From Chromobacterium subtsugae (GTDB lineage Bacteria > Pseudomonadota > Gammaproteobacteria > Burkholderiales > Chromobacteriaceae), in the NCBI RefSeq assembly GCF_001676875.1, contig NZ_JYKA01000007.1:158963-222962 (forward strand): a stretch of 64,000 nucleotides of DNA, written 5' to 3'. Positions 20,337 to 28,567 of this stretch are shown here, in pieces; positions within the stretch are counted from its first letter, which is position 1; each line of letters opens with the position of its first letter. The position numbers and the translations under genes were made by a program. Below the pieces are notes generated by a model. It made no database searches. It was given only the letters and a program-made list of their open reading frames with translations, and was not told the origin of the DNA.

Positions 20337-21725
20337 ATGTTCGCCCCTTCCGTCTATGCCCAGCGCCGCGCCCGTCTGCAAGCTTCCGGCCTGTCCGGCC
20401 TGCTGCTGTTCGTCGGCAACGTCGATTCGCCGATGAACTACCACGACAACACCCTGCCCTTCGTGCAGGACTCCAGCTTCCGCTACTTCTTCGGTCTGAA
20501 CGAGCCGGGCCTGGCCGGCGCCATCGACGCCGACAGCGGCGAAGCGACGCTGTTCGGCAATGACCCGGACGTGGCCGACATCGTCTGGACCGGCCCGCTG
20601 CCGTCCCTGGCCGAGCGCGCCGCCAAGGTGGCGCTGTCGCGCAGCCGTCCGTACGCCGAGCTGGCCCAGGCGGTGGCCGAAGCCCGCGCCGCCGGCCGTC
20701 CGGTGCGCTACCTGGCGCCTTACCGCGGCGAGACGCTGATCGAGATGGGCCGCCTGCTGGACACCCATCCGGCGCAGGTGAAGGCGGGCTTCTGTCCCGA
20801 GCTGACCCGCGCGGTGGTGGCGCTGCGCGAGATCAAGGGCGCGGAAGAGATCGCCGAGATGGAAGCCGCGCTGGGCGTCACCCACGCGATGCACATCGCC
20901 GCGATGCAGAACGCCAAGCCCGGCGTGGTGGAATACCAGGTGGTGGGCATCATGGAAGGCATCATGCGCCGCCATGACTGGCAGCTGGCCTACCCGTCCA
21001 TCTTCTCCAAGCGCGGCGAAGTGCTGCACAATCACCACCACGACCACGTGCTGCAGCAGGGCGACCTGGTGCTGAACGACACCGGCTGCGCCAGCGGCGG
21101 CGGCTACGCCAGCGACATCACCCGCACTTTCCCGGTGGGCGGCAAGTTCTCCACCCGCCAGCGCGAGCTGTACGACATCGTGCTGGAGATGCAGGAGGCC
21201 GCCATCGCCGCGGTCAAGCCGGGCGTCAAATACCAGGACATCCACAAGCTGTCCGCCGCGGTGATGGTGGAGCGGATGGCCGCGCTGGGCTTCTTCCAGG
21301 GCGACGTCGACGCCATCGTCGAATCCGGCGCCTACGCCATCGCCTTCCCGCACGGCCTGGGCCACCAGATCGGCATGGACGTGCATGATATGGAAGCGCT
21401 GGGCGAAGACCTGGTGGGCTATGGCGACGGCACCGAGCGCAGCAAGCTGTTCGGCCTGGGCTACCTGCGCCTGGGCAAGACGCTGAAGGCCGGCATGGCG
21501 CTGACGGTGGAGCCGGGCGTCTACTTCATCCCGGCGCTGATCGAAGCCTGGGAGAAGGAAGGCCGCCACAGCCAGTTCATCAACTACGCCAAGTTCCGCG
21601 AATACGCCGACTTCGGCGGCATCCGCATCGAGGACAACGTGCTGGTGACCGAAACCGGCAGCCGCGTGCTGGGCGAGCCGATCCCGAAGACGGTGGACGA
21701 AGTGGAAGCGGTGATGGCCGTATAA
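20337..21725 (+). CDS. M24 aminopeptidase P / Xaa-Pro dipeptidase family protein
   Basis: A 462-residue creatinase-fold metallopeptidase that releases residues next to proline. The N-terminal creatinase-like domain (to about 170) is followed by the pita-bread catalytic domain with the five metal ligands in order. These are LNDTGCASGGGYASDITRTF (two Asp), FPHGLGHQIGMDVHD (His), LTVEPGVYF (Glu) and GIRIEDNVLVT (Glu). ATG 20337 follows AAGGAGAAATGC, an excellent ribosome site; an in-frame start further upstream is not supported. A terminator follows. PepP and PepQ cannot be separated here, so no symbol is given. Confidence 0.9.
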   Translation: MFAPSVYAQRRARLQASGLSGLLLFVGNVDSPMNYHDNTLPFVQDSSFRYFFGLNEPGLAGAIDADSGEATLFGNDPDVADIVWTGPLPSLAERAAKVALSRSRPYAELAQAVAEARAAGRPVRYLAPYRGETLIEMGRLLDTHPAQVKAGFCPELTRAVVALREIKGAEEIAEMEAALGVTHAMHIAAMQNAKPGVVEYQVVGIMEGIMRRHDWQLAYPSIFSKRGEVLHNHHHDHVLQQGDLVLNDTGCASGGGYASDITRTFPVGGKFSTRQRELYDIVLEMQEAAIAAVKPGVKYQDIHKLSAAVMVERMAALGFFQGDVDAIVESGAYAIAFPHGLGHQIGMDVHDMEALGEDLVGYGDGTERSKLFGLGYLRLGKTLKAGMALTVEPGVYFIPALIEAWEKEGRHSQFINYAKFREYADFGGIRIEDNVLVTETGSRVLGEPIPKTVDEVEAVMAV

Positions 21726-21744
21726 GCCACCCGGCTCCGCGGCG

Positions 21745-21773
21745 AGAAACGCCCCGCGATGCGGGGCGTTTCT
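21745..21773 (+). terminator. Hairpin terminator after aminopeptidase gene
   Basis: A perfect 13-bp stem (AGAAACGCCCCGC, loop GAT, GCGGGGCGTTTCT) begins 20 bases past the stop codon. The U-rich end is part of the stem. Confidence 0.75.
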
Positions 21774-21817
21774 GCGCCCGGCCTGCGGATTGACCGGCCG
21801 GCCGCGATGGCGACACA

Positions 21818-22672
21818 ATGACGCCAGTCTATTTCGCGCCGGCCGCCATGACCCACCCGCCGCTCCCTGCGCTCCATCCGCCGCCGCCCGGCCTGGCCGC
21901 GCTGTTGGGCGACATGCTGGACATCGCGCTGCCCGGCGGCCCGCTGCTGCTGCCGGCCACCCTGCACCCGATGCTGCTGTTCATCGCCGGCGGCGACATC
22001 CATTTGGCCAAACACGGCGCGTTGGCGCCGGCCGGCTTGTTGGGCGGCAGCGCCGGCGTCAGGCTGCTGGCGGCCTCGCCCGGCGCCCGCATCCTGATGG
22101 CCTGGCTCAAGCCTGGCCAATTGCCGCGCTTGTTCGGCATCGCCGCCGGCGAGATATTCGACGCCTACCTGCCCTTGGACAGCCTGCTGCCGCCGGCTTG
22201 GCTGTCGCCGCTTGGCGATGCCGTTGGCGACGACTGGCTCCCGCCGGCGCAGGCGCTGCTGAGCCGCCTGGCTGGCCGGCACGGCCAGCGCGCGCCCACG
22301 CTGGCGCTGCCGGCCGACTGGCCCCGGCGCAGCGCGGATCAGCTGGCCGCGCATTTCGGCCTCAGCCTCCGGCAGTTCGAACGCCGCTTCCGCGCCGGCG
22401 CCGGCCAGAGTCTGCGCGCTTTCCGGCCGCAGGCGCGGCTGAACCGCTTATTGCTGCATGCCCGCTGGACGCCGTCGCCCGACTGGGCCGATGTGGCCGC
22501 CGCCGCCGGCTACGCCGACCAGGCCCATCTGCACCGCGATTTCGTCCGCTTCGCCGGCCGCACGCCGTCGGCCTATGTCCAGGGACTGGGCGACGACCCG
22601 GCGCTGCGGCTGTACCGCTTGCCCAGAGAGGCTATTCTGCGGATGTGCGCCGAACCCGGCCTGCGCGCCTGA
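21818..22672 (+). CDS. AraC-family transcriptional regulator
   Basis: A 284-residue regulator. The C-terminal half carries the AraC DNA-binding domain: SADQLAAHFGLSLRQFERRFRAGAG is the first helix-turn-helix and WADVAAAAGYADQAHLHRDFVRFAGRTPSAY the second, ending in the typical R-TP-x-x-Y motif. The N-terminal half is a proline/alanine-rich sensor domain like those of DUF6597-type AraC proteins; its ligand is unknown. ATG 21818 gives the longest product; ATG 21848 is equally possible. The DUF2867 gene 75 bases downstream on the same strand is a plausible target or partner. Confidence 0.85.
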   Translation: MTPVYFAPAAMTHPPLPALHPPPPGLAALLGDMLDIALPGGPLLLPATLHPMLLFIAGGDIHLAKHGALAPAGLLGGSAGVRLLAASPGARILMAWLKPGQLPRLFGIAAGEIFDAYLPLDSLLPPAWLSPLGDAVGDDWLPPAQALLSRLAGRHGQRAPTLALPADWPRRSADQLAAHFGLSLRQFERRFRAGAGQSLRAFRPQARLNRLLLHARWTPSPDWADVAAAAGYADQAHLHRDFVRFAGRTPSAYVQGLGDDPALRLYRLPREAILRMCAEPGLRA

Positions 22673-22747
22673 CGCGCGTCGTTTCGCTTCAAGACGGCCC
22701 CGCCGCGGTTCGGCATGCTGTGCTCATCTCTAGCCAGGGAGGCCTCC

Positions 22748-23251
22748 ATGTCTGTCCATCACGATTTTTCCGCCATTCCGCCGCTAACCGACGCCGCCAG
22801 CCGCTATCCCTGGCAAGACTGCTGCAGCGTCCCGCTGCCGCCCGATGCGCCGGCGGCCGACGCCGCCGACTTGTTGCGCGCCTTTTCCCGCGCGATGCCG
22901 CCCTGGGCCCGCGCGCTGATGCGGCTGCGCGACCGGCTGGTGTCGCCGCTGGGCCTGAAGATTGACCAAACCAACCACACTGGCGGGGCGCCGGTCGAGC
23001 CCTTCCATGTCGGCCAGCAACTGGGCGTGTTCCGCGTGCTGTACCTGGGCGAGCGCGACGCGGTGCTGGGCGAGGACGACCGCCATCTGGATTTCCGGCT
23101 GGTGTTGCAGTGGCGGCCGGGGCGTTTGCATGTGAGCACGCTGGTGCGGCCGCATAATGGCTTGGGGAGGACGTATCTGGCGCTGGTGACGCCGTTTCAT
23201 CATCTTATTGTGGCCGCGAGCATGAAGAGAATGGCCGAGGCATTGGGGTGA
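22748..23251 (+). CDS. DUF2867 family protein
   Basis: A 167-residue cytoplasmic protein. The family pattern is visible in the VFRVLYLGERDAVLGEDDRHLDF segment and LHVSTLVRPHNGLGRTYL, then VTPFHHLIVAASMKRM. DUF2867 proteins resemble polyketide-cyclase or START-like folds and have no established function. ATG 22748 follows CCAGGGAGGCCTCC. It lies downstream of an AraC regulator on the same strand and may be co-regulated. A DnaA-box array lies between this gene and eda. Confidence 0.75.
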   Translation: MSVHHDFSAIPPLTDAASRYPWQDCCSVPLPPDAPAADAADLLRAFSRAMPPWARALMRLRDRLVSPLGLKIDQTNHTGGAPVEPFHVGQQLGVFRVLYLGERDAVLGEDDRHLDFRLVLQWRPGRLHVSTLVRPHNGLGRTYLALVTPFHHLIVAASMKRMAEALG

Positions 23252-23341
23252 GATGTTAGGGCGCGTCGCCCCTGCGGGGGGAAGCGCCTTGCAGATGAGA
23301 TCGAACCGGCGTGGCCATGCCCCCTTCGCGCCACCCACAGG

Positions 23342-23384
23342 CTATCCAGAGGCTATCCAGAAGTTATCCACCGCTTTATCCACA
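23342..23384 (+). promoter_or_regulatory. Phased array of DnaA-box-like 9-mers
   Basis: Four 9-mers follow one another in the same orientation: CTATCCAGA (23342), CTATCCAGA (23353), TTATCCACC (23364) and TTATCCACA (23376). Start-to-start spacing is 11, 11 and 12 bases, close to one helical turn. The last is a perfect DnaA box and the third differs at one base. It lies between convergent genes, not at a promoter. DnaA binding is inferred. Confidence 0.5.
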
Positions 23385-23416
23385 GCCTTGCGCCGGCCAG
23401 CGCCGCGCAATGACAA

Positions 23417-23446
23417 ACAGGCCGCCGGAGTGCTCCGGCGGCCTGT
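23417..23446 (-). terminator. Hairpin terminator after eda
   Basis: A perfect 14-bp inverted repeat (ACAGGCCGCCGGAG, two-base centre, CTCCGGCGGCCTGT) lies 22 bases past the eda stop on the minus strand, followed by a short T-rich TTTGTC. Confidence 0.8.
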
Positions 23447-23468
23447 CGCATGGGGCAGGGGGGCGGGT

Positions 23469-24095
23469 TTAGCCGCGCGCCAGTTGGGTCGCTTCGCGCG
23501 CCAGCTGGGTGATGCGGCCCCAGTCGCGGGCGGCGATGGCGTCGTCCGGCGTCAGCCAGCTGCCGCCCACGGCCAGCACGTTCGGCAGCGCCAGGTATTC
23601 CGGCGCTTTCTTGATGTCGATGCCGCCGGTCGGGCAGAAGCGCAGGTCCGGGAAGGGGCTGGCCAGCGACTTCAGCAGCTTGACGCCGCCCACCGCCTCG
23701 GCCGGGAACAGCTTCAGCGTGTTGAAGCCTTCGTCTTGCGCCCACATCGCTTCGGACGGGGTGGCGATGCCGGGGATCAGCGTCAGCTGCGACGCGCGCG
23801 CCGCCGAGGCCAGCTCGGCGGAGAAGCCGGGGCTGATGCCGAACTGCGCGCCGGCGTCCACCGCCGCTTCCAGCTGGGCGCGGTTGCGCAGCGTGCCGGC
23901 GCCGACGATGGCTTCCGGCACTTCGTCGCGCATGCGGCGCATCGCCGCCAGCGCCGCCTTGGTGCGCAGCGTCACTTCCAGCACCTTGATGCCGCCGTCC
24001 ACCAGCGCGCGGGCCAGGTCCACCGCCACCGCGGCGTCGTTGACGATGATCACCGGAACCACCGGGCCCTGGCGCAGTACAGTCAAAGCATCCAT
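23469..24095 (-). CDS. eda: KDPG aldolase (2-keto-3-deoxy-6-phosphogluconate aldolase)
   Basis: Cleaves KDPG to pyruvate and glyceraldehyde-3-phosphate, the last step of the Entner-Doudoroff pathway, in the cytoplasm. The 208 residues contain the class I aldolase features: LEVTLRT with Glu40 and Arg44, VGAGTLRN, and the Schiff-base Lys128 in TLKLFPAEAVGG. The phosphate-binding loop FCPTGGIDIKKAPEYL follows. Length is normal (E. coli 213). It lies 64 bases downstream of edd on the same strand, so the two form the usual edd-eda operon under the HexR-type site upstream of edd. ATG 24095 is preceded by CAGGAGAAATAC. Confidence 0.97.
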   Translation of the reverse strand: MDALTVLRQGPVVPVIIVNDAAVAVDLARALVDGGIKVLEVTLRTKAALAAMRRMRDEVPEAIVGAGTLRNRAQLEAAVDAGAQFGISPGFSAELASAARASQLTLIPGIATPSEAMWAQDEGFNTLKLFPAEAVGGVKLLKSLASPFPDLRFCPTGGIDIKKAPEYLALPNVLAVGGSWLTPDDAIAARDWGRITQLAREATQLARG

Positions 24096-24159
24096 GTATT
24101 TCTCCTGTTGGCGGGCGGCGCTTGGTCCGCGCCGCCTTGCTGAATCATGCGGGCCGGGC

Positions 24160-25992
24160 TCAGTTCCAGGCCGGGTGGCGGAAGCTCATCGCGCCGGCCT
24201 CGGCTTCGTCGGCCGTGTGGCGGAAGCCGGCGAACAACTCGCGGCCCATGCCGTATTCATTGTGCGACAGATCGGCCTGAACCTGTTCGCGCGCCGCCCA
24301 TTCGGCGGCGTTCACCAGCGCGGCCAGCTCGCCGGTATGCGCGTCGACGCGGATCAGGTCGCCGTCGCGCACCTTGCCGATGGCGCCGCCGGATAGCGCT
24401 TCCGGCGACACGTGGATGGCGGCCGGCACCTTGCCGGACGCGCCGGACATGCGGCCGTCGGTCACCAGCGCCACCTTGAAGCCGCGCTCCTGCAGGATGG
24501 TCAGCGCCGGGGTCAGCTTGTGCAGCTCCGGCATGCCGTTGGCGCGCGGGCCCTGGAAGCGGATCACCGCGACGAAGTCTTTTTCCAGCTCGCCGCGCTT
24601 GAACGCCGCCAGCATGTCGTTCTGGTCGTGGAACACTACCGCCGGCGCTTCCACCACGCGGTGTTCCGGCTTCACCGCCGACACCTTGATCACCGCGCGG
24701 CCGATATTGCCGGCCATCAGCTTCAGGCCGCCGTCGGCGGAGAACGGGTTGGAAGCCGGGCGCAGCACGCTGTCGTCGCCGCTTACCGCCGGCGCGTCGC
24801 GCCATTTCAGCTCGCCGTTGTCCAGCCACGGCTCACGGGTGTAATGCGACAGGCCGCGGCCCATCACCGTGCCCACGTCTTCGTGCAGCAGGCCGGCGGC
24901 CAGCAGTTCGCGGATCACGAAGCCCATGCCGCCGGCGGCGTGGAAGTGGTTCACGTCGGCCTTGCCGTTGGGGTAGGCGCGCACCAGCAGCGGGATGACG
25001 GCCGACAGTTCGTCGAAATCGTCCCAGTTGATGTCGATGCCGGCGGCGCGGGCGATGGCGACGATGTGCATGGTGTGGTTGGTGGAGCCGCCGGTGGCCA
25101 GCAGGCCGACGATGGCGTTGACGATGGATTTCTCATCGATCATCTCGCCCACCGGGGTGAACTGCTCGCCCTGGGCGGCGATCTTGGCGGCCTGGACGGC
25201 GGCGGCGCGGGTCAGCGCCTCGCGCAGCGCGGTGTTAGGGTTGACGAAGGCGGCGCCCGGCAGGTGCAGGCCCATGATCTCCATCAGCATCTGGTTGGAG
25301 TTGGCGGTGCCGTAGAAGGTACAGGTGCCGGGGCCATGGTAGGACTGGCACTCCGATTCCAGCAGCGCGTCGCGGCCCACCTTGCCCTCGGCGTACAGCT
25401 GGCGCACCTTGGCCTTGTCGTCGTTGGCGATGCCGGTGGTCATCGGACCGGCCGGGACGAACAGCGCCGGCAGGTGGCCGAAGGTCAGCGCGCCTATCAT
25501 CAGGCCGGGCACGATCTTGTCGCACACGCCCAGGTAGAGCGCGGCGTCGAACATCTGGTGGCTCAGCGCCACCGCGGTGCTCATGGCGATGACGTCGCGG
25601 CTGAACAGCGACAGCTCCATGCCGGCCTGGCCCTGGGTGACGCCGTCGCACATCGCCGGCACGCCGCCGGCGAATTGGGCGGTGGCGCCGGCCGCCAGCG
25701 CGGCTTCTTTCAGCCAGGCCGGGAAGGCCTGCAGCGGCTGGTGGGCCGACAGCATGTCGTTGTAGGAAGACACAATCGCCAGATTGGGGCGGTGCTCTTC
25801 CTTCAGATGGATTTTCATATTGTCCGGCATCGCCGCGAAGGCGTGGGCCAGATTGGTGCACGACAAATGGGCCCGCTCCACCCGGCCCTGCTGGGCGGCG
25901 GCGCGCGCGCGCGCGAGATAGGCGCTGCGGCGCGCTTGGCTGCGCTGGACGATGCGGTCGGTAACGGCGGACAGGGTGGGATGCAAGGCCAT
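24160..25992 (-). CDS. edd: 6-Phosphogluconate dehydratase
   Basis: Dehydrates 6-phosphogluconate to KDPG, the committing step of the Entner-Doudoroff pathway. The 610-residue IlvD/Edd protein (E. coli 603) has the iron-sulfur-binding cysteines in [25 protein letters not shown] and [15 protein letters not shown]. It also has [12 protein letters not shown] and [16 protein letters not shown] near the C-terminus. ATG 25992 gives the expected start ([14 protein letters not shown]). It is divergent from zwf, and a HexR-like palindrome lies 31 bases upstream of this ATG, indicating repression relieved by KDPG. Confidence 0.97.
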   Translation of the reverse strand: MALHPTLSAVTDRIVQRSQARRSAYLARARAAAQQGRVERAHLSCTNLAHAFAAMPDNMKIHLKEEHRPNLAIVSSYNDMLSAHQPLQAFPAWLKEAALAAGATAQFAGGVPAMCDGVTQGQAGMELSLFSRDVIAMSTAVALSHQMFDAALYLGVCDKIVPGLMIGALTFGHLPALFVPAGPMTTGIANDDKAKVRQLYAEGKVGRDALLESECQSYHGPGTCTFYGTANSNQMLMEIMGLHLPGAAFVNPNTALREALTRAAAVQAAKIAAQGEQFTPVGEMIDEKSIVNAIVGLLATGGSTNHTMHIVAIARAAGIDINWDDFDELSAVIPLLVRAYPNGKADVNHFHAAGGMGFVIRELLAAGLLHEDVGTVMGRGLSHYTREPWLDNGELKWRDAPAVSGDDSVLRPASNPFSADGGLKLMAGNIGRAVIKVSAVKPEHRVVEAPAVVFHDQNDMLAAFKRGELEKDFVAVIRFQGPRANGMPELHKLTPALTILQERGFKVALVTDGRMSGASGKVPAAIHVSPEALSGGAIGKVRDGDLIRVDAHTGELAALVNAAEWAAREQVQADLSHNEYGMGRELFAGFRHTADEAEAGAMSFRHPAWN

Positions 25993-26022
25993 GATGACGT
26001 TCCGTGATGAATTGAAGCAGAT

Positions 26023-26037
26023 GGTAGTTTTACTACA
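26023..26037 (-). promoter_or_regulatory. Candidate HexR operator, edd side
   Basis: GGTAGTTTTACTACA matches the published HexR-type palindrome TGTARTNNNAYTACA at all but the first base. It lies 31 bases from the edd start codon, where repressor binding would block transcription. A HexR homologue is encoded at 29587-30435. Confidence 0.65.
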
Positions 26038-26202
26038 CGCAAAATGCAAGGCGCGCTACGCGCCGCCGACGGCGGCCTAGCGTGACTATCCGCTTTCCCG
26101 CTTGAGATTTCCAGCGGAATTTCCCGATTGTTGAGCCAGGGCAAAAGGTGTTGCAAAAGCGGCCACTTGCGGGGTTCCGGCATAGACAGCGCGGTATCGA
26201 AT

Positions 26203-26217
26203 GGTAATATAACTACA
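26203..26217 (+). promoter_or_regulatory. Candidate HexR operator, zwf side
   Basis: GGTAATATAACTACA matches the same palindrome with one mismatch, again at the first base. It ends 29 bases before the zwf start codon, mirroring the position of the edd-side site. Confidence 0.65.
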
Positions 26218-26246
26218 TCTAATACACTTCGAGATGGAAGATCAGG

Positions 26247-27725
26247 ATGGAGACCCGTTCTACCCCTACCCCGGCCTTCGACATGGTGCTGTTCGGCGGC
26301 GCCGGCGATCTGGTGATGCGCAAGCTGCTGCCCTCGCTGTACCAGGCGCACGCCGCCGGCCTGCTCAACGAGCAGGGCCGCATCCTGGCGCTGGGCCGCA
26401 AGGACCTGAGCCGCGACGACTACCTGGCTTCCGTCGAGAAACAATCCCGCATCCACATCAAGAGCCACTTCGATGACGCCGCCTGGCAAAGCTTCTGCGC
26501 CCGCATCGACTACCTGAAGGTGGACGCCTCGCAGGCGGCCGACTTTCCGGCGCTGGCGGAAAAAGTCGGCGACGACAGCGGCAAGGTGGTGGTCTGTTAC
26601 CTGGCCACCGCGCCCAATCTGTTCGCCGGCATTTGCGACAACTTGGCGGCGGTGGGGTTGAACCGCCCCAATGTGCGGGTGGTGCTGGAAAAGCCGCTGG
26701 GCACCGATCTGGAGTCGTCCAACGAGATCAACGACGATGTCGCGCGCTTCTTCAAGGAAGAGCAGCTGTACCGGATCGACCACTACCTGGGCAAGGAGTC
26801 GGTGCAGAACCTGATGGCGATCCGCTTCGCCAACGCGCTGTTCGAGCCGCTGTGGCGCCGCGAATGGATACACGACGTGCAGATCACCATCTCCGAGGAG
26901 CTGGGGGTGGGCAGCCGCGGCGATTTCTACGACGGCACCGGCGCGCTGCGCGACATGGTGCAAAACCACCTGCTGCAGCTGCTGTGCATCGTGGCGATGG
27001 AGCCGCCGGCCAATATGGAAGCCGACGCGGTGCGCGACGAGAAGCTGAAGGTGCTGAAGGCGCTGCGGCCGTTCAGCGAGCAGGACGTCGCCGCCAAAAC
27101 CGTGCGCGGCCAGTACAAGGCCGGCGCCATCGGCGGCCAGCCGGTGGTCGGCTACCAGGACGAGAACGGCATCCCGGCCGGCAGCCAGACTGAAACCTTC
27201 GTCGCCCTCAAGGCCGAGATCGACAACTGGCGCTGGGCCGGCGTGCCCTTCTTCCTGCGCACCGGCAAGCGGATGCAGGAGCGGCTGGCCGAAATCGTCA
27301 TCAATTTCCGCGACGTGCCGCACCAGCTGTTCACCGGCCCGATGGGCGGCAGCCACACCGCCAACCGGCTGGTGATCCGCCTGCAGCCGGAGGAAAGCAT
27401 CCGCCTGTACTTCCTGGCCAAGGAGCCCGGCGACACCATGCGCCTGCAGCCGGCCTACCTGGACCTGGACTTCTACAAGGCCTTCAAGGTGCGCCGCGCC
27501 GACGCCTACGAGCGCCTGCTGCTGGACGTGATCCGCGGCAAGCTGGCGCTGTTCATGCGCCGCGACGAGCTGATCGAAGCCTGGCGCTGGGTGGAGCCGA
27601 TCATGGATACCTGGAGCCGCAGCAACAACGCCCCGCCCAAGCAGTACACCGCCGGCAGCTGGGGCCCGGCGGCCTCCAGCGCGCTGCTGTCGCGCGACGG
27701 CATAGGCTGGCACGAGGAGTGTTAA
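26247..27725 (+). CDS. zwf: Glucose-6-phosphate 1-dehydrogenase
   Basis: Oxidises glucose-6-phosphate to 6-phosphogluconolactone with NAD(P)+, entry to the Entner-Doudoroff and pentose phosphate routes. The 492 residues (E. coli 491) have an N-terminal Rossmann fold with MVLFGGAGDLVMRKL, where family members read GASGDLxxRKL, so the central Ser is Ala here. The catalytic RIDHYLGKESVQNL follows near 176-189, and TGKRMQERLAEI further on. ATG 26247 is preceded by GATCAGG. It is divergent from edd and probably co-regulated through paired HexR sites. A strong terminator and two further hairpins separate it from pgl. Confidence 0.97.
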   Translation: METRSTPTPAFDMVLFGGAGDLVMRKLLPSLYQAHAAGLLNEQGRILALGRKDLSRDDYLASVEKQSRIHIKSHFDDAAWQSFCARIDYLKVDASQAADFPALAEKVGDDSGKVVVCYLATAPNLFAGICDNLAAVGLNRPNVRVVLEKPLGTDLESSNEINDDVARFFKEEQLYRIDHYLGKESVQNLMAIRFANALFEPLWRREWIHDVQITISEELGVGSRGDFYDGTGALRDMVQNHLLQLLCIVAMEPPANMEADAVRDEKLKVLKALRPFSEQDVAAKTVRGQYKAGAIGGQPVVGYQDENGIPAGSQTETFVALKAEIDNWRWAGVPFFLRTGKRMQERLAEIVINFRDVPHQLFTGPMGGSHTANRLVIRLQPEESIRLYFLAKEPGDTMRLQPAYLDLDFYKAFKVRRADAYERLLLDVIRGKLALFMRRDELIEAWRWVEPIMDTWSRSNNAPPKQYTAGSWGPAASSALLSRDGIGWHEEC

Positions 27726-27731
27726 GGCAGG

Positions 27732-27765
27732 GCGGAAGCCCCCAAAGGGGGCGTTCCGCTTTTTT
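27732..27765 (+). terminator. Rho-independent terminator after zwf
   Basis: The hairpin GCGGAAGCCCCC-AAA-GGGGGCGTTCCGC is followed by six T residues. It lies just past the zwf stop codon and should make zwf a single-gene transcript. Confidence 0.85.
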
Positions 27766-27784
27766 CATCTTCATCGCCGAACAT

Positions 27785-27867
27785 GGCGGAGCGCCCGCAT
27801 GGCGGGCTTCCGCCTTACGAAAACACCGCCAGGACGGAAAATCCGCATAGCCGTTTTCCGCCCTGGC
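27785..27867. repeat. Two further intergenic hairpins between zwf and pgl
   Basis: The first, 27785-27814, pairs GGCGGA and GCCCGC with GCGGGC and TCCGCC. The second, 27828-27867, pairs GCCAGG-A-CGGAAAA with TTTTCCG-C-CCTGGC around a 12-base loop. The first shares GCGGA/TTCCGC edges with the zwf terminator. They may be extra terminators, mRNA-stabilising structures or REP-like elements. Confidence 0.55.
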
Positions 27868-27889
27868 AAGCCACAACCGAGGTACGCGT

Positions 27890-28567
27890 ATGAACTGGTT
27901 GGAATTCCCCGACGCCGCGCAGCAAACCGACGCGCTGGCCAACAGCGTGGCTTCGCGGCTGTCCGCCGCGATAGCCAGCCGCGGCCAGGCGGTGCTGGCG
28001 GTGTCCGGCGGCAAGTCGCCGATCCCGTTTTTCCAGCTGCTCAGCGAAATGGCGATAGACTGGTCGCGCGTCACCGTCACCCTGGTGGACGAACGCTTCG
28101 TCGCGCCGGACCACCCGGACAGCAACGCCGGCCTGGTGCGGCAACACCTGCTGCGAAACCGCGCCGCGCCGGCGCGCTTCTTGCCGCTGGTGCGCGCCGC
28201 CGCCGACATCGACGCCGAAGTGGCGGCCGATTGCCATGAATTCATCGCGCCCGACGTCGCGGTGCTGGGCATGGGCGAGGACGGCCACACCGCCTCGCTG
28301 TTCCCCGCCGCCGCCGAACTGGCCGCCGGCCTCGACCCGGCAGGCAGCCGCCCGCTGCTGGCGGTGACGCCGCCGGCCGCGCCGCACCGCCGCGTGTCGA
28401 TGAGCTACGCCGCGCTGCTGCAGGCCGGCTGCCTGATCCTGTCGATCCAGGGCGCGAAAAAGCGCGAGGTGCTGGAAGCCGCCGCCCGCGGCCGCGACGA
28501 CGCGCTGCCGATCAGCCATTTCCTGGCCCAGGACAAGGCGCCGCTCGATGTCTACTGGTCTGCCTGA
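27890..28567 (+). CDS. pgl: 6-Phosphogluconolactonase
   Basis: Hydrolyses 6-phosphogluconolactone to 6-phosphogluconate. The 225 residues show the DevB/Pgl family motifs: LAVSGGKSPIPFFQLL near 37-52, VTLVDERFVAPDHPDSNAGL, the catalytic region VLGMGEDGHTASLFP near 124-138 and a closing ISHFLAQDKAPLDVYW. ATG 27890 follows ACCGAGGTACGCGT. It starts a tight plus-strand run: its last 20 bases overlap glk in another frame, glk overlaps hexR, and pgi follows 10 bases after hexR, so all four are likely one operon. Confidence 0.95.
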   Translation: MNWLEFPDAAQQTDALANSVASRLSAAIASRGQAVLAVSGGKSPIPFFQLLSEMAIDWSRVTVTLVDERFVAPDHPDSNAGLVRQHLLRNRAAPARFLPLVRAAADIDAEVAADCHEFIAPDVAVLGMGEDGHTASLFPAAAELAAGLDPAGSRPLLAVTPPAAPHRRVSMSYAALLQAGCLILSIQGAKKREVLEAAARGRDDALPISHFLAQDKAPLDVYWSA

